Below are positions 6,557 to 16,790 of a DNA stretch of 64,000 nucleotides, in pieces; positions within the stretch are counted from its first letter, which is position 1, and every line of letters begins with the position of its first letter. The DNA is from CAYZQH01 sp050300015 (lineage in GTDB: Bacteria > Pseudomonadota > Gammaproteobacteria > Pseudomonadales > Cellvibrionaceae): NCBI GenBank assembly GCA_050300015.1, contig JBNKWZ010000028.1:118337-182336 (forward strand), given 5' to 3'. The notes under the pieces were generated by a model. The model saw only the letters and a program-made list of their open reading frames with translations, was not told the DNA's origin and made no database searches. Both the position numbers and the translations under genes were made by a program.

Positions 6557-8479
6557 ATGTCGATCTTCAGCCATTACCAAAGCCGTTTTGAAGCGACACA
6601 GCAAGAGGAATTGTCCATTCAAGAATACTTGGAGCTATGTAAAAAGGATCCAAGCGTTTATGCAACCGCGTCGGAGCGCATGTTAGCCGCCATTGGTGAA
6701 GCCGAACTGGTGGACACCTCTAAATCATCACGCACCAGCAGAATTTTTTCCAACAAGATTATTAAGCGTTACAAAGCGTTTGAAGATTTTTATGGCATGG
6801 AAGAAGCCATTGAACAAATCGTATCGTTTTTTCGTCATGCAGCCCAAGGACTGGAAGAGAAAAAACAAATCTTGTACTTACTGGGCCCTGTTGGTGGCGG
6901 TAAGTCTTCCCTGGCGGAGAAACTCAAGCATTTAATGGAAAAAGAGCCCATTTACTGCATCAAAGACTCCCCGGTGTTTGAGTCGCCCCTGGGGTTATTC
7001 AACCCTGACGAAGACGGTGAAATTTTAGAAGAAGACTACGGCATTCCACGCCGCTACGTTAAAACGATCATGTCCCCCTGGGCTGTCAAGCGATTGCATG
7101 AATTTGGTGGTGACATCAGCCAGTTCAAAGTCGTCAAAGTACACCCTTCAATATTGAACCAAATCGCTGTATCCAAAACTGAACCAGGCGACGAAAACAA
7201 CCAGGATATTTCTTCTTTGGTCGGGAAAGTCGATATTCGTAAATTGGAAGACTTCCCGCAACACGACCCGGACGCCTACAGCTTCTCAGGAGGACTCTGT
7301 CGTGCCAACCAAGGTCTGATGGAATTCGTTGAAATGTTTAAAGCCCCCATCAAGGTGCTGCATCCTTTGCTGACAGCCACGCAAGAGGGCAACTTTAACG
7401 GCACAGAGGGCCTGGGTGCCATACCCTTCGAGGGCATCGTATTGGCTCACTCAAACGAATCCGAGTGGCAGGCTTTTAGAAACAACAAAAACAATGAAGC
7501 TTTCATTGATCGCGTGTATATCGTCAAAGTCCCCTATTGTCTGCGCGTATCAGAAGAGGTCTCTATCTATAAAAAATTGCTTCAACACAGCTCTCTTTAC
7601 GAGTCTCCCTGCGCACCGGATACGCTAAAAATGTTGGCTCAGTTCACCGTTCTTTCACGCTTAAAAATGCCAGAGAATTCTAACTTATTCTCCAAAATGC
7701 GGGTGTACGACGGCGAAAATTTGAAAGATACCGACCCAAAGGCCAAATCTTTACAAGAATACAAAGACGCCGCAGGTGTTGACGAGGGCATGAATGGACT
7801 ATCCACACGTTTTGCCTTCAAAATTTTATCAAAGGTATTTAACTTTGACCCGACCGAGGTGGCAGCCAACCCCGTGCATTTGCTCTATGTATTAGAGCAA
7901 CAAATAGAACAAGAGCAATTCCAAGAAGAGATTCAAACGCGCTACCTGGCATTTATTAAGGAGTACCTTGCACCTCGCTACGTAGAATTTATTGGTAAAG
8001 AATTGCAAACTGCTTATCTCGAGTCATACGCGGAATACGGCCAAAATATTTTTGACCGCTATGTCACATATGCCGACTTCTGGATACAAGATCAAGAATA
8101 TCGAGATCCCGAAACAGGAGAAATTTTAGACCGAGCTTCACTGAGTGAAGAACTTGAGAAAATCGAAAAACCTGCGGGCATTTCTAACCCCAAAGATTTT
8201 CGCAATGAGATCGTTAATTTTGTGTTGCGTGCACGCGCCAACAATAACGGCAAGAATCCTGTTTGGAGCAGTTACGAAAAACTGCGTGTGGTCATTGAAA
8301 AGAAAATGTTCTCCAATACTGAAGACCTACTACCTGTCATTTCTTTTAACACTAAGTCGTCCAAACAGGACCAGAAAAAGCACGAGGATTTTGTTGCTCG
8401 AATGGTTGAGCGCGGCTACACCGAAAAACAAGTACGCTTGCTGTCTGAGTGGTATTTGCGCGTTCGCAAGTCGCAATAA
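6557..8479 (+). CDS. prkA: PrkA family serine protein kinase (YeaG)
   Basis: 640 residues, full family length. An AAA-like Walker A GPVGGGKSS is near residues 109-117, within the N-terminal PrkA AAA domain. The C-terminal domain resembles eukaryotic-type kinases in this family. The protein phosphorylates itself and substrates in vitro in E. coli and Bacillus and is linked to stationary-phase and nutrient stress. ATG at 6557 follows GAGGAGG by 7 bases, a strong translation signal. It is the first gene of the conserved trio prkA-yeaH-spoVR, with yeaH 174 bases downstream. Overlapping open frames inside it are shadows. Confidence 0.95.
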   Translation: MSIFSHYQSRFEATQQEELSIQEYLELCKKDPSVYATASERMLAAIGEAELVDTSKSSRTSRIFSNKIIKRYKAFEDFYGMEEAIEQIVSFFRHAAQGLEEKKQILYLLGPVGGGKSSLAEKLKHLMEKEPIYCIKDSPVFESPLGLFNPDEDGEILEEDYGIPRRYVKTIMSPWAVKRLHEFGGDISQFKVVKVHPSILNQIAVSKTEPGDENNQDISSLVGKVDIRKLEDFPQHDPDAYSFSGGLCRANQGLMEFVEMFKAPIKVLHPLLTATQEGNFNGTEGLGAIPFEGIVLAHSNESEWQAFRNNKNNEAFIDRVYIVKVPYCLRVSEEVSIYKKLLQHSSLYESPCAPDTLKMLAQFTVLSRLKMPENSNLFSKMRVYDGENLKDTDPKAKSLQEYKDAAGVDEGMNGLSTRFAFKILSKVFNFDPTEVAANPVHLLYVLEQQIEQEQFQEEIQTRYLAFIKEYLAPRYVEFIGKELQTAYLESYAEYGQNIFDRYVTYADFWIQDQEYRDPETGEILDRASLSEELEKIEKPAGISNPKDFRNEIVNFVLRARANNNGKNPVWSSYEKLRVVIEKKMFSNTEDLLPVISFNTKSSKQDQKKHEDFVARMVERGYTEKQVRLLSEWYLRVRKSQ

Positions 8480-8513
8480 ACTAAGCCTGCGAGCATCATA
8501 CCCATAGAGGCCA

Positions 8514-8540
8514 GCAGGCGGTCGCCAAATGCCCGCCTGC
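8514..8540. repeat. Hairpin in the prkA-yeaH gap
   Basis: GCAGGCGG pairs perfectly with CCGCCTGC across an 11-base loop; a further GCAGGC copy follows near 8575. No T run follows. It could be an mRNA-processing or attenuation structure that lowers yeaH expression relative to prkA, or simply stabilise prkA mRNA. Confidence 0.45.
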
Positions 8541-8653
8541 CACCACCGCCTCAAACATAGGCCATTTGGCCCAAGCAGGCGCTGTAAAGCCGTTGTTATG
8601 TCGCCAAGACAAAGGGCTGAAGATAATATAGGGCCGAAATATAGGAGCGTTGT

Positions 8654-9925
8654 GTGAGTTACATTGTTGATAGAAGACTCAATGCCAAAAACAAAAGCAC
8701 AGTTAATCGCCAACGCTTTTTGGAGCGCTATCGCCAACACATCAAGAAAGCGGTATCGGAATCCATCAATAAGCGCTCTATCACCGATATTGATAGCGGT
8801 GAGAAAATCAGCATACCCTCCAAAGATATCAGTGAACCCGTTTTTCATCACGGCCAGGGAGGGGTAAATGAGCGCGTTTTACCCGGGAACAAAGAGTTTG
8901 TTTCTGGCGATCGAATCAAACGCCCGGAAGGCAGTGGCGGCGGTGGAGGTGGAGGCAACGCCAGCGACTCCGGTGAAGGCATGGACGACTTCGTCTTTCA
9001 AATCACCCAAGAAGAGTTTTTAAACTTTATGTTTGAAGACTTAGCGTTACCCAATTTAGTGAAACGTCAATTGCTGGGCGATGACGAATTCAAATACCAC
9101 CGCGCAGGCATCTCCAACGAGGGCACACCCGGCAGAGTCAATATCGTACGTTCACTACGCGCCGCTAACGCTCGCCGGATTGCGTTATCGGGTAAAAAAA
9201 GAAGACAACTGAAAGAGTTGGAAGCCGAAGCACTGGCCTTGCGTGAGGCCACCAGCGTCGAGGACATACAAAGACTCAAAGCCATTGAAGATAAAATAGA
9301 TGAGCTTAAACAGCGCATCAAGCGTGTCCCTTGGATTGATGACTACGACCTTAAGTACAACTTGCACGTCAAAGAGCCAATCCCGCGCTCCAGGGCCGTG
9401 ATGTTCTGCGTGATGGATGTATCGGGCTCGATGGATCAAGCGACGAAAGATATCGCCAAGCGGTTTTTCATGCTGCTGTACCTCTTTTTGCAACGCAATT
9501 ACGAGAAAACCGAGGTGGTATTTATTCGGCACCACACCAGCGCCAAAGAAGTCGATGAAGAGGAATTTTTTTACAGCCGTGAGACCGGCGGAACCATCGT
9601 TTCAAGCGCGTTAAAACTCACCGATGAGATAATAGACGACCGCTATTCGCCACAACAATGGAACATTTATGTGGCGCAAGCCTCGGACGGTGACAATTGG
9701 AATGATGACTCCACTATTTGTTACAAATTACTCACGGAAAAGCTGATGCAAAAAGTACAGTATTTTTCGTATATTGAAATTACCTCGCGTGACCACCAGG
9801 CCCTTTGGGAGTCATACGAAAAAGTCGGCGAAGATTTTAAAGACGCTTTTGCGATGCGCCAAATTCAAGACGAAGCAGAAATCTACCCGGTATTTCGTCA
9901 ACTGTTTCAGAAAAAGGCAGCATAA
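8654..9925 (+). CDS. yeaH: YeaH/YhbH family protein (DUF444, VWA-like)
   Basis: 423 residues starting at GTG 8654 behind ATAGGAG. The N-terminal part is basic and is followed by a glycine stretch (GSGGGGGGGNASDSGEG, about residues 95-112). The C-terminal half is a von Willebrand A-like domain with the metal site MDVSGSM near residue 255. The family is the constant partner of PrkA and SpoVR and is thought to be a kinase substrate or adaptor; its biochemical role is not known. The stop codon shares one base with the spoVR start, so the two are translationally coupled. Confidence 0.93.
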   Translation: MSYIVDRRLNAKNKSTVNRQRFLERYRQHIKKAVSESINKRSITDIDSGEKISIPSKDISEPVFHHGQGGVNERVLPGNKEFVSGDRIKRPEGSGGGGGGGNASDSGEGMDDFVFQITQEEFLNFMFEDLALPNLVKRQLLGDDEFKYHRAGISNEGTPGRVNIVRSLRAANARRIALSGKKRRQLKELEAEALALREATSVEDIQRLKAIEDKIDELKQRIKRVPWIDDYDLKYNLHVKEPIPRSRAVMFCVMDVSGSMDQATKDIAKRFFMLLYLFLQRNYEKTEVVFIRHHTSAKEVDEEEFFYSRETGGTIVSSALKLTDEIIDDRYSPQQWNIYVAQASDGDNWNDDSTICYKLLTEKLMQKVQYFSYIEITSRDHQALWESYEKVGEDFKDAFAMRQIQDEAEIYPVFRQLFQKKAA

Positions 9926-11454
9926 TGGCTACCCGGCGAAAACCCATCTCTACCTCGTCTGAATGGAGCTTTGAACTCATAGAGGCCTATGACAACGCCA
10001 TAGGTCAAATCGCACGTGATTACGGCTTAGACACCTATCCCAATCAAATCGAAGTCATCAGCTCCGAGCAAATGATGGACGCCTACGCCTCCGTCGGCAT
10101 GCCTTTGGGGTACAGCCACTGGTCCTATGGCAAACAGTTTTTGAACGTCCAACAATCCTACCAACGCGGCCAAATGGGTTTGGCTTACGAGATTGTCATC
10201 AACTCAAACCCTTGTATCGCCTACCTCATGGAAGAAAACACCATGACCATGCAGGCCTTGGTGATCGCACACGCCTGTTATGGACACAACTCTTTTTTTA
10301 AGGGCAATTATTTATTTCGCACTTGGACGGACGCCAGCTCAATTATTGACTACCTTGTGTTTGCCAAAAACTACGTCTCCAAATGTGAAGAACGCTATGG
10401 CATCGAGGCAGTTGAGTCGATCTTAGACTCCTGTCACGCCATCATGAATTACGGGGTTGATCGCTATAAGCGCCCCTACCCGCTGTCTACCCACGAAGAG
10501 AAAGAACGCCAGAAAGAAAGAGAAGAATATTTGCAACGCCAGGTTAATGACCTGTGGCGCACCATTCCAACGAGTGAAGACAACAAAAAAGAACAGCTCC
10601 CCACAAAGTTTCCGGAAGAACCACAGGAAAATTTACTGTACTTTTTCGAAAAACGTGCACCTTTACTAGAACCCTGGCAGCGTGAATTGGTGAGAATTGT
10701 GCGTAAAATTGCGCAGTATTTTTACCCACAACGCCAAACCCAGGTTATGAACGAAGGCTGGGCCACTTTTTGGCATCATTTTCTATTAAACCAACTGTAC
10801 GACAATGGTTTGGTCACTGATGGATTTATCATCGAGTTTTTACAATCGCACACCAGCGTGGTGTATCAACCCCCCTATGACAGCCCCTACTACAATGGCA
10901 TTAACCCCTACGCGCTGGGGTTTAGCATGTTTACCGATATTAAGCGCATCTGTGAACATCCCACAGAGGAGGACCACCGTTGGTTCCCCGACATTGCCGG
11001 CTCCAACTGGGTGGAAACCTTAAACTTTGCCATGCGAAACTTTAAAGACGAGAGTTTTATTTTGCAGTTCCTATCGCCCAAGGTGATGCGCGATATGAAG
11101 TTGTTTTCTATTTTGGATGACGACCGCAATCCAACCATCAATGTCTCTGCCATTCACGATGACTCTGGATATTTGGCCGTGCGAGAGGCTCTGTCGGCGC
11201 AATACAACCTGGGCAATCGTGAGCCTAATATACAAGTGCAAGAGGTGGATGTACGCGGAGATCGCTCCATTACGCTTCACCATGACCAATTTAACCGCAT
11301 ACCACTGGATGCTGATTCCACTCAAGAAGTATTGAAACACATTCACCGGTTGTGGGGGTTTGATGTGCATTTACACTCTTTGAGTGAGGGACGCGTGACC
11401 CAAAGTTACCACTGCCCACCAAAAGTGAATTCACTGCTAGACGACGAAGAGTAA
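9925..11454 (+). CDS. spoVR: SpoVR family protein (YcgB)
   Basis: 509 residues, normal for the family. Recognisable segments include ACYGHNSFFKGNYLFRTWTD, MNEGWATFWHHFLLNQLYD and GINPYALGFSMFTDIKRICE, with several His/Glu that may bind metal. SpoVR was named for a Bacillus spore-cortex phenotype; in gammaproteobacteria it is a stationary-phase protein of unknown chemistry. ATG overlaps the yeaH stop by one base. Last gene of the trio; 246 bases without a clear terminator follow. Confidence 0.95.
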   Translation: MATRRKPISTSSEWSFELIEAYDNAIGQIARDYGLDTYPNQIEVISSEQMMDAYASVGMPLGYSHWSYGKQFLNVQQSYQRGQMGLAYEIVINSNPCIAYLMEENTMTMQALVIAHACYGHNSFFKGNYLFRTWTDASSIIDYLVFAKNYVSKCEERYGIEAVESILDSCHAIMNYGVDRYKRPYPLSTHEEKERQKEREEYLQRQVNDLWRTIPTSEDNKKEQLPTKFPEEPQENLLYFFEKRAPLLEPWQRELVRIVRKIAQYFYPQRQTQVMNEGWATFWHHFLLNQLYDNGLVTDGFIIEFLQSHTSVVYQPPYDSPYYNGINPYALGFSMFTDIKRICEHPTEEDHRWFPDIAGSNWVETLNFAMRNFKDESFILQFLSPKVMRDMKLFSILDDDRNPTINVSAIHDDSGYLAVREALSAQYNLGNREPNIQVQEVDVRGDRSITLHHDQFNRIPLDADSTQEVLKHIHRLWGFDVHLHSLSEGRVTQSYHCPPKVNSLLDDEE

Positions 11455-11700
11455 CGTGATTCACGGCCTATTATAACGCCCCAGGTTGGCTCCGTTGTCA
11501 TCTAATGGCTTCCATAGTCTGGCGCTTCTTCTGGCGCTCTTTTTAATCACTTGAGGTCTTGGAGCCAAACTGGTTCAACGTTTGTTGGCGCAGCACGCCA
11601 GAAAAATGATTGGCTGGTGCATTTTCACGCGACAGCGTGCATAAATACCAATGACTTACCCTTCAAGCAAGCATCAAGATGAGCTATCAAGAAAAGCCGA

Positions 11701-12417
11701 CTACTCGGCACTGGCTTTGGCAGAACGCTCAAAGATACCATGGCGTAAAAAATACAACACTTGTGCAATCACCATATCGTTACGCATCATAAAAGTGTGT
11801 GTCACCGGTAGCGTAATGTGATCTTTCATACCGGACACTTTAGTGCTCACCACACTGACTTTGCCATCATCGGGCCCTGGAATGAGTTGCGACAACACCA
11901 AATTGATCGTGCGCGTGCCTGCGACAATGCCCACCTCAAATGCCACTGGACCTAATTGACTGGGGACACTGTCAGGGCCCGTACCCAATTGCAGACCTGC
12001 ATCGCCATTTAAAAAATGAAACCCAGGGAATTCGCCCAATTTGTCTACGACTTCACTCCCGCTATTGGGCGGCCCCAACATCACAACGCGGCCCAAATTG
12101 TCCATAGTGTGGCCCTTGAGATAATAGCGCACCAATATGCCCCCCATGGAATGGGTCACAAAATGTACCGTGCTATTGGCCGGGCATTGTTTTACAAAGG
12201 TTTCAACATAGTTGGCAAGCTTCGAAATAGTGTGCTCCCTCGACGGATAACTGTGATTCACCACATTAAATCCCGCTTTTTTGAGCGCAATTTCCAACTT
12301 TTCCATTGCGGCTTCTGTACGGGCCAAACCGTGCATCAATACAACACAATCCGCCCAGGTTATGGGTGCCCACAAAACCATACAGAGCAGTAGCCAACGC
12401 ATATCATTAATCCTCAT
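11701..12417 (-). CDS. Secreted alpha/beta-hydrolase, lipase-like
   Basis: 238 residues with an N-terminal signal peptide (WLLLCMVLWAPITWA). The alpha/beta-hydrolase fold is marked by VLMHGLARTEAAMEKL (oxyanion loop) and the nucleophile elbow THSMGG, with serine near residue 91. GPPNSGSEVVDKLG and the late GMKDHITLPVTHTFMM contain plausible acid and histidine positions. It resembles small periplasmic or secreted triacylglycerol lipase/esterase proteins. Substrate is unknown. The start overlaps the end of the decayed DUF4124-glutaredoxin gene, so the two were once an operon. Confidence 0.85.
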   Translation of the reverse strand: MRINDMRWLLLCMVLWAPITWADCVVLMHGLARTEAAMEKLEIALKKAGFNVVNHSYPSREHTISKLANYVETFVKQCPANSTVHFVTHSMGGILVRYYLKGHTMDNLGRVVMLGPPNSGSEVVDKLGEFPGFHFLNGDAGLQLGTGPDSVPSQLGPVAFEVGIVAGTRTINLVLSQLIPGPDDGKVSVVSTKVSGMKDHITLPVTHTFMMRNDMVIAQVLYFLRHGIFERSAKASAE

Positions 12418-12773
12418 TGTTGGAGACTTCTATAAGCCGTTCAAATCCCGCAGGGCTAAGGCCATTCATGCGACGTTTACCCACCAAAATCCCGGCACAC
12501 CAGTGGCGCCAAGCTTATCGTACTGAGCTTTGGCTGCGTAATCCTTTTCAATGTCGTGGTAAAAAATAGCGAAGCCGTTATCGTGAAAATATCGGCGGGT
12601 TTTGAGGCAGGCTTACGGTCGCGGTAATGCACCTTACCGGATTCATCCACCCACTTATCCATTTGCGCCGTGGTCACGGGTGCGAATACCATCGCAAAAA
12701 GCCAGTACACTTGTTGTTTTACGCATTGAGCCCTCCTCGAGGTATCAGTTTTACCATAAGGCCCATTGCGCAT
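12407..12773 (-). pseudogene. Decayed DUF4124-glutaredoxin fusion gene
   Basis: The first part encodes a signal-like segment and WVDESGKVHYRDRKP, a DUF4124 motif. In a second frame, without a start of its own, follows CLKTRRYFHDNGFAIFYHDI, then EKDYAAKAQYDKLGATGVPG, a glutaredoxin-like C-terminal half. A third frame carries ILVGKRRMNGLSPAGFERLI to a TAA at 12407-12409, overlapping the lipase start. An intact protein would join these in one frame and have CPxC before LKT; only one cysteine remains. So there is one internal deletion with frameshift near 12605 and a second shift at the GGG near 12492. The second could be a sequencing error; the missing CPxC segment could not. Confidence 0.75.
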
Positions 12774-12813
12774 TAAATGCGTACAAACCCTTTTTGATAA
12801 GTGGACCTTTACA

Positions 12814-14220
12814 ATGACAACAGTGGTCTGGTTTACCTATGACCTTCGCCTCCATGATCACCCAGCACTGATGGCCGCTGCTGGTGATGATATCGTGCCT
12901 GTATTCGTACTGGACAAACAAGACCCCTGGTTTTTGGGTAGCGCCAGTCGCTGGTGGCTGTACCACAGTCTCAAGGCCCTCGACCAATCTCTCGCCCGCA
13001 TGGGAGGCCATCTGATTTTTCGTCAAGGTGACACCCTGAATGAAATCATGAGTGTCGCCAAACAGGTCGCGGCGGACCAAGTGGTATTCACTCGCGCCTA
13101 TGAGCCTTGGCTTTGCCAGCAGCAAAAGCAGCTTTTCGAGGCGCTCACTCAAACTGGGGTCCGCGTCAGACGGTTCGGCTCCCGCGCATTGATCGAACCC
13201 GAAACCTTGAGTAATCGCCAGGGGCTGCCGTTTAAAGTATTTACCCCGTTTTACAAAACCGCTTCTGCTCGCATCAGCTCTTTACGCGTCCAACCCACAC
13301 CTAAACTTCGCTTCTCCCCCCATCGCGCCCCCACCGACACGCTGACGGATTGGGCGCTGCTGCCCAGCCGTCCCAACTGGTCCAAGGGGTTTGCCCCCCT
13401 TTGGCAGCCGGGTGAAGATGGTGCCACAGCACAGCTTCGCGAAGCACTTGAAACGGTCATCGACTCCTACAGCCAAACGCGTGACCTTCCGAGCCACGCG
13501 GGCACATCGCGCCTGGCCCCGCATTTACATTTTGGTGAGGTTTCACCTCGCCAGGTATGGGTGGCAACACAAAATACTTTTGGCGACCGTTTAGACTTGG
13601 CAGAGCCTTTTGTTCGACAGCTTTATTGGCGTGAATTTGGATTGCATTTACTGCACCACTTCCCCCACACGCCCGAGCGGCCTTTTAATACTCGATTTTC
13701 TGGGTTTCCTTGGCGAAAGAATGCGGCTCGATTAAAACAATGGCAGGCGGGTAAAACAGGCTATCCCATTGTCGATGCGGGCATGCGAGAACTCTGGCAC
13801 ACCGGCTGGATGCACAACCGCGTACGAATGGTAGTCGCCTCGTTTCTGACGAAGCACCTAAACATTCCCTGGCGACAAGGTGCGCAATGGTTTTGGGACA
13901 CCTTACTGGATGCTGATTTGGCTAATAACACCATGGGATGGCAATGGGTGGCAGGATGCGGTGCCGATGCCGCACCCTACTTCAGGGTTTTTAACCCCAC
14001 TCGACAAGGCGAGCGCTTCGACCCGAAAGGCGATTACGTCAAACAATGGGTGCCGGAACTTGCGCATCTGCCCGAAAAATACATTCACTCACCATGGGAG
14101 GCCCCGCCAGACACCTTAAAGGCGGCAGGCATTGCGCTGGGCAAGACGTATCCCAAGCCCATGGTCGACCACACAAGCGCTCGTGAAGCGGCCCTAGCGG
14201 CTTACCATGCGCTGCCATAA
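12814..14220 (+). CDS. phrB: Deoxyribodipyrimidine photolyase
   Basis: 468 residues from ATG 12814; an earlier in-frame start at 12766 adds residues unlike the family, whose members begin like MTTVVWFTYDLRLHDHPAL. The N-terminal Rossmann domain binds an antenna cofactor. The C-terminal FAD domain is clear: GTSRLAPHLHFGEVSPRQVW, LYWREFGLHLLHHFPH, GYPIVDAGMRELWHTGWMHN and GWQWVAGCGADAAPYFRVFN. The conserved tryptophans for electron transfer are present. It repairs cyclobutane pyrimidine dimers with blue light; a cryptochrome role is less likely given the complete catalytic segments. It converges with the histidine kinase gene, 5 bases apart. Confidence 0.95.
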   Translation: MTTVVWFTYDLRLHDHPALMAAAGDDIVPVFVLDKQDPWFLGSASRWWLYHSLKALDQSLARMGGHLIFRQGDTLNEIMSVAKQVAADQVVFTRAYEPWLCQQQKQLFEALTQTGVRVRRFGSRALIEPETLSNRQGLPFKVFTPFYKTASARISSLRVQPTPKLRFSPHRAPTDTLTDWALLPSRPNWSKGFAPLWQPGEDGATAQLREALETVIDSYSQTRDLPSHAGTSRLAPHLHFGEVSPRQVWVATQNTFGDRLDLAEPFVRQLYWREFGLHLLHHFPHTPERPFNTRFSGFPWRKNAARLKQWQAGKTGYPIVDAGMRELWHTGWMHNRVRMVVASFLTKHLNIPWRQGAQWFWDTLLDADLANNTMGWQWVAGCGADAAPYFRVFNPTRQGERFDPKGDYVKQWVPELAHLPEKYIHSPWEAPPDTLKAAGIALGKTYPKPMVDHTSAREAALAAYHALP

Positions 14221-14225
14221 TGACC

Positions 14226-16790
14226 TCAAACCAGCCTTGGGTCCGCGAGAAACTCGCGCATCTCTTTTTCCAGCTGGACAACCGCCGCCCGAATGTCGGC
14301 TCTCAACGGCTTGACCGCCTCAAAGTGCTTGTCACGCAAATGCTGTTCTAGCGTCTGCAACAGTGCGGGCAATACATGAGCCCCCACATTGGCGGAAGAC
14401 CCTTTTAGTCCGTGCGCATGCTTACTCAACGCTTCCCATTGCTCTGCTGCCAAGGCCTCATCAATTAACTGCCAATTGGGCTGGAGATCGTTTAAAAAAA
14501 TCTCCACGAGTCGCAACATGCGATCCTTTTTATAGCGCACCAGCGTGAACAATGCGCTCTTGTCCCAACAGATCTCTGGAGCCGCGGCAACCACTTCACC
14601 CCAAGAGTTGGCATCGCTCTTACCCTCCGCCGGCTGATCCAACCAATAGCGCAGTGTGTGCTCTAAAACTTCCACGTTGATGGGCTTGCTCATATAATCG
14701 TTCATGCCGGCGTCTAAACACTTCTCTCGATCGCCCTGCATGACGTTGGCGGTCATGGCAATTACTGGGGTGTTGCGTAGGGAAACACTGCTGAGCTCGC
14801 GGATATGACGCGTTGCCTCATAACCATCCATCACTGGCATTTGGCAGTCCATGAGAACCAATGGGTACGGCTTGCCGCGTTGGTCCGCGGTCTCTAACAT
14901 CGCAATCGCCACTTCACCGTTTTCCGCCACATCCGCTGCATACCCCATTCCCTCCAGGGTCAATAAAGCCACGTGCTGGTTGGTGGGATTGTCCTCCACC
15001 AGCAGCAAGGTCACAGGCTCAGGCGCCACTGCTTCAGGCGTCACTGCCACATCTTTTACCGACCAGGTGCTTTCCAAGGCTATAGGTCCGCCGTTGAACA
15101 CTCGATAGAGCGCCTCGGCCAACTGCTCCCCAGTAGTGGGTTTATTGAGCATGGTAGCCACACGCAACTGTTCTAGAGAGATTTCACTCATATCCACAGG
15201 CTTAGAGCACATCCAAATGATCGCCAACGCATCCCATTTAGGGTTGGCGCGAATGGTCTCCGACAGGGTGACGCCATCCATGTCGGGCATCTGTAGATCC
15301 ACCACGGCAAGCTCAAGCATCTGACCATGTTTCGTTAACGTCATCAGTGCTTCTTGAGCACTCGCCGCCACCATCACTGTGGCGCCATAGTGCTCTAGCT
15401 GCTTTTGCAATACCAAGCGATTGGTTTCATTGTCGTCCACCACTAACAGCGTTCTACCCGTAAAATCCATTACGGGGGCATCGACAGATAGACGGCCGTC
15501 TACAGCCTCCGCTGGTAATGTTACGCAAAACGTACTGCCGGCACCGGGTGTACTGGTAACCTTAATCGAGCCCCCCATTAAACTCACCAATTGTTGCGTA
15601 ATGGCTAATCCTAGCCCTGTCCCGCCGTATTGGCGGGTGGTCGAGGCATCCGCCTGAGTAAAAGCGCCAAACAGTTCTTCGAGCTTGTCCTTTTCAATAC
15701 CAATACCCGTATCTCGCACAGACACAATAACCCTAGAGGGTTCGCCACGTTCAAATTCAACACCTATGTAAACTTCTCCTTGGTCGGTGAATTTAATGGC
15801 ATTCCCCAACAAATTATTCAGCACTTGCCGAAAGCGCACGGGGTCCACATTCAGCGCTTGCGGTAAGGTGGGCGACACATCCACAATTAGACTCAAGCTT
15901 TTCTGTTGCACCTCAGCCCCAAACGACGACGCCACTTCCGTCACAAGATTTCGGATATCTGTGGGTACAGGGTCCAACGTGAGCTTCCCCGCTTCAATTT
16001 TTGAAAAATCCAATATGTCGTTAATCACCCCCAATAAACTCAGTGCGCTGCTTTTGGCGATCGTCAGATAGTTTTTTTGCTCGTGCCCAAGCTTGTCGTT
16101 TAACACAATCTCTAACATGCCCAATACGCCATTCATGGGCGTACGAATTTCATGGCTCATATTGGCCAGAAAATAACTTTTCGCCTGCAACGCATGCTTG
16201 AGGGCTTCATTTTGCGCACGCAGCCGATTGCGCAGCTTCACGATCGATTGGCATAAAAACGTCAGCCCTAGGGCACAAAAGCTAAACGTTAGCCAACCCA
16301 CCCATAAATCGGCGGTTGACTCAACACTGCGGATACCCCAAACACGAAACACATGGGCCGATAAAATACCGAGGCCCGTATAGACACTGAATGTCGCGAT
16401 GGCGCGCACGCTTACGCGAAATACGCCAAACATCATGATCAGTAACAACAAGGAATAGACGGCATGCTCGCCGGCTTGGGTGACTGCCACTGCGAGAATA
16501 GACACCGTTGCGGCCCAATACATTTGCGGGAGGCTGAGCGCTGGGTCATTGAATCGCTCATTCCAGCCAAGGTAGATACACAAAATAAACCCGACATTCA
16601 CCACCCAAAAAAAGACCATTGCCCCCCACAGTACCCCCGGAGAAACAACCACTTCACCCGTGGAATACGCCACCATCACCACGCCAGACAGCACAAGCGC
16701 CCCGGCGGCGGCTAATAAGGTGTTATTTAAACGTATGGTCTGCTTTTGGGTTAGGTGTGGCAACGGCAATCCTTTTAAAACGTCCAACAT
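14226..16790 (-). CDS. Hybrid sensor histidine kinase with two receivers and HPt
   Basis: 854 residues. The N-terminal ~190 residues contain about six membrane helices and no recognisable periplasmic sensor. A HisKA domain has SHEIRTPMNG with His near residue 210. The ATPase domain has NNLLGNAIKFT, DTGIGI and GGTGLGLAI. Two receivers follow: phospho-acceptor Asp near 500 (VVDLQMPDMDG) and near 647 (LMDCQMPVMDG). A C-terminal HPt domain has His near 788 (SKHAHGLKGSS). This is a BarA/GacS-like phosphorelay order with an extra receiver. No separate response regulator is adjacent, so its output partner is elsewhere. The first receiver lacks the usual Lys context (MLNKPTT is present but loosely aligned). 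Confidence 0.93.
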   Translation of the reverse strand: MLDVLKGLPLPHLTQKQTIRLNNTLLAAAGALVLSGVVMVAYSTGEVVVSPGVLWGAMVFFWVVNVGFILCIYLGWNERFNDPALSLPQMYWAATVSILAVAVTQAGEHAVYSLLLLIMMFGVFRVSVRAIATFSVYTGLGILSAHVFRVWGIRSVESTADLWVGWLTFSFCALGLTFLCQSIVKLRNRLRAQNEALKHALQAKSYFLANMSHEIRTPMNGVLGMLEIVLNDKLGHEQKNYLTIAKSSALSLLGVINDILDFSKIEAGKLTLDPVPTDIRNLVTEVASSFGAEVQQKSLSLIVDVSPTLPQALNVDPVRFRQVLNNLLGNAIKFTDQGEVYIGVEFERGEPSRVIVSVRDTGIGIEKDKLEELFGAFTQADASTTRQYGGTGLGLAITQQLVSLMGGSIKVTSTPGAGSTFCVTLPAEAVDGRLSVDAPVMDFTGRTLLVVDDNETNRLVLQKQLEHYGATVMVAASAQEALMTLTKHGQMLELAVVDLQMPDMDGVTLSETIRANPKWDALAIIWMCSKPVDMSEISLEQLRVATMLNKPTTGEQLAEALYRVFNGGPIALESTWSVKDVAVTPEAVAPEPVTLLLVEDNPTNQHVALLTLEGMGYAADVAENGEVAIAMLETADQRGKPYPLVLMDCQMPVMDGYEATRHIRELSSVSLRNTPVIAMTANVMQGDREKCLDAGMNDYMSKPINVEVLEHTLRYWLDQPAEGKSDANSWGEVVAAAPEICWDKSALFTLVRYKKDRMLRLVEIFLNDLQPNWQLIDEALAAEQWEALSKHAHGLKGSSANVGAHVLPALLQTLEQHLRDKHFEAVKPLRADIRAAVVQLEKEMREFLADPRLV

